A program made the translations under genes and the position numbers. The notes under the pieces were generated by a model. It saw only the letters and a program-made list of their open reading frames with translations, was not told where the DNA came from and ran no database searches. Shown piece after piece: positions 62,795 to 64,000 of a stretch of DNA of 64,000 bases; position 1 is the first letter of the stretch; each line of letters begins with the position of its first letter. The stretch lies in the NCBI RefSeq assembly GCF_014905095.1, contig NZ_CP041165.1, positions 1,612,001-1,676,000 on the forward strand, read 5' to 3'. This DNA comes from Sulfurimonas marina. GTDB lineage: Bacteria; Campylobacterota; Campylobacteria; Campylobacterales; Sulfurimonadaceae.

Positions 62795-64000
62795 TATTGT
62801 TTTGACTCCACTCTGTCTCTTCCGTTTTTCTTAGCAAGATATAAAAGTTTATCTGCATCGTTTATCGTATCTTTTAAAGAGACATAATCTTTTCTCTCTG
62901 CAGCACCCGCACTCACAGTTACTTCAATACGCTCACCCTTGTACATAAACTTCGATCTTGCGACATGTTCACGTACCTTGTTGGCAAAGATCACACTACC
63001 TTCTAGATCTGTATCGCCTAAAATAGCCATAAACTCTTCACCGCCGTAACGCCCAATGATATCTACGTTTCTGCACTCTTTTTTCAGTATCTTTCCAAAG
63101 GCTCCCAGCACTGCATCACCCGCTTCATGCCCAAAGTTATCATTAACCTGCTTAAAGTGGTCAAGGTCAAACATAACAATGCTAAAGTTTCTCATATACC
63201 TTTTAAACTCACCCTCTTTAAGCTCCAAGAACTCATCTAAAGCTCTTTTGTTATAGAGTTTTGTTAAAAAATCCTCTTTCGATTCTTTTTTTACGTTTTC
63301 AAGCTCGTCTTCAAGCTCTTTGATCTTTTGGCTCATCTCCAAAACACTTCTATTGTGTGATTTGAGTTCACTACTGAGTGTAGCGGTATTTTTCTCCAAA
63401 GCCACAGCGATCGTAAAAAGTTTTTTATGTGCCAATGTAAAGTTAGTGATTGTTTTTTCGTTGTAAGACTCTAACTCTTTTTTAATTGTCTGGATCTCAT
63501 TATTTGAGTTGTCCGATTTTTCAATCATATCGATTAAACGGATAGAGAGTTTATCTAAAACCCCGTCAATAGATTCGATCATCTCTTTAACACTCTCTTT
63601 ATCCAGAGCAATTCTAAGAGCAATTGCAGATTTAATCTCAGAAGCGATATCACTATTTTCCAAAAGTGCAGGATTGGAGATAATTCTATTGCTAAGCCCT
63701 GCTATCGTGTCGTTTACACTTGATGCGATGGAAGGTACAAATGACGCTACAAGAAGTTTGGAGATTTTTTCAAAATCAACGTCACTATTTTGAACACTCG
63801 CATCAAGCTCCCTTAAACTCTCTATTGACTTTCTAAGATCAGTGGTATCAAGTTCTCCGAGATATTTGAGTTTTTGTAAAAAAGTATCGTCATAAGTAGT
63901 GATAAAATTCACCCAACGTTGTCTGTAGTTATCAAGTTGTTCAGGCTTTGGAGCATTTTCCATCATATCGATAGTTTTATGTGCGAGCTCACTTGCTTCT
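62794..64000 (-). CDS. Diguanylate cyclase, 5' end beyond window
   Basis: A GGDEF protein whose C-terminal domain (last 165 residues) contains DLDHFKQVNDNFGHEAGD, the active-site loop RYGGEEFMAIL and a closing YLAKKNGRDRV. Before it are a long helical region (about 150-220) and an all-helical N-terminal part without membrane segments. An ATG pair occurs at 63966, but the frame stays open upstream to the edge (coding EASELAHKTID before the ATG), a segment typical of the start region of this type of cyclase. The true start is thus outside the window. Co-transcribed with folC. Confidence 0.88.
   Translation of the reverse strand, partial: EASELAHKTIDMMENAPKPEQLDNYRQRWVNFITTYDDTFLQKLKYLGELDTTDLRKSIESLRELDASVQNSDVDFEKISKLLVASFVPSIASSVNDTIAGLSNRIISNPALLENSDIASEIKSAIALRIALDKESVKEMIESIDGVLDKLSIRLIDMIEKSDNSNNEIQTIKKELESYNEKTITNFTLAHKKLFTIAVALEKNTATLSSELKSHNRSVLEMSQKIKELEDELENVKKESKEDFLTKLYNKRALDEFLELKEGEFKRYMRNFSIVMFDLDHFKQVNDNFGHEAGDAVLGAFGKILKKECRNVDIIGRYGGEEFMAILGDTDLEGSVIFANKVREHVARSKFMYKGERIEVTVSAGAAERKDYVSLKDTINDADKLLYLAKKNGRDRVESKQ

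Overview
The window is low-GC, densely packed bacterial DNA. Gene content and order point to a free-living member of the Campylobacterota, most like Sulfurimonas or a relative. The reasons are cheV-cheA-cheW downstream of greA (as I remember it from Campylobacter jejuni), the order folC - M23 peptidase - ccmA - mfd (as in the Helicobacter pylori cell-shape locus), a CheA with a fused receiver, and TATAAT-type -10 boxes without obvious -35 boxes. Genus-level placement is inference. No tRNA, rRNA, CRISPR array, transposase or phage gene was seen, and no gene-free stretch exceeds about 145 bases.

Layout. 1-6830 (minus): type II secretion pseudopilin genes (a gspK-like fragment, gspF, a minor pseudopilin, gspG) behind a 1422-residue repeat-domain lipoprotein. 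6936-9807 (plus): a two-component pair and a cold-shock gene. 9836-12950 (minus): ackA and pta. 13107-16984: small genes, an ABC-F ATPase, a DUF5718 protein and an eIF1/SUI1-like factor. 16981-21153: a Na/phosphate transporter, a diguanylate cyclase, an unknown gene and a DUF4386 membrane protein. 33991-21143 (minus): a near-continuous run of surE, tcdA, two unknown genes, greA, argC, an lpxH-like gene, cheV, cheA, cheW, an Mla-type lipid transport set and pepP.

34048-49178 (plus) is the accessory region of most interest. It holds modE, then tonB, two related periplasmic binding proteins, a FecCD-type permease and ATPase, three TonB-dependent receptors, a truncated-haemoglobin-like protein, a luciferase-like flavin monooxygenase, a TiaS-like protein, a small Cys-rich protein and a methyltransferase. 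Two 24-bp sites with the architecture of ModE operators lie immediately upstream of tonB and of the second receptor. I propose that this is a ModE-controlled, TonB-energised uptake system for molybdate, tungstate or a complexed form of either. The parts and the sites are seen in the sequence; the substrate is inferred.

49211-55625 (plus) carries an unusual chemoreceptor-like protein, rho, murI, murD and dnaX. 64000-55626 (minus) carries a diguanylate cyclase cut by the window edge, folC, an M23 peptidase, the bactofilin gene ccmA, mfd, a YmdB-type phosphodiesterase, a response regulator and a kinase-less membrane protein, all overlapping or nearly so and so probably one operon linking cell shape and DNA repair genes.
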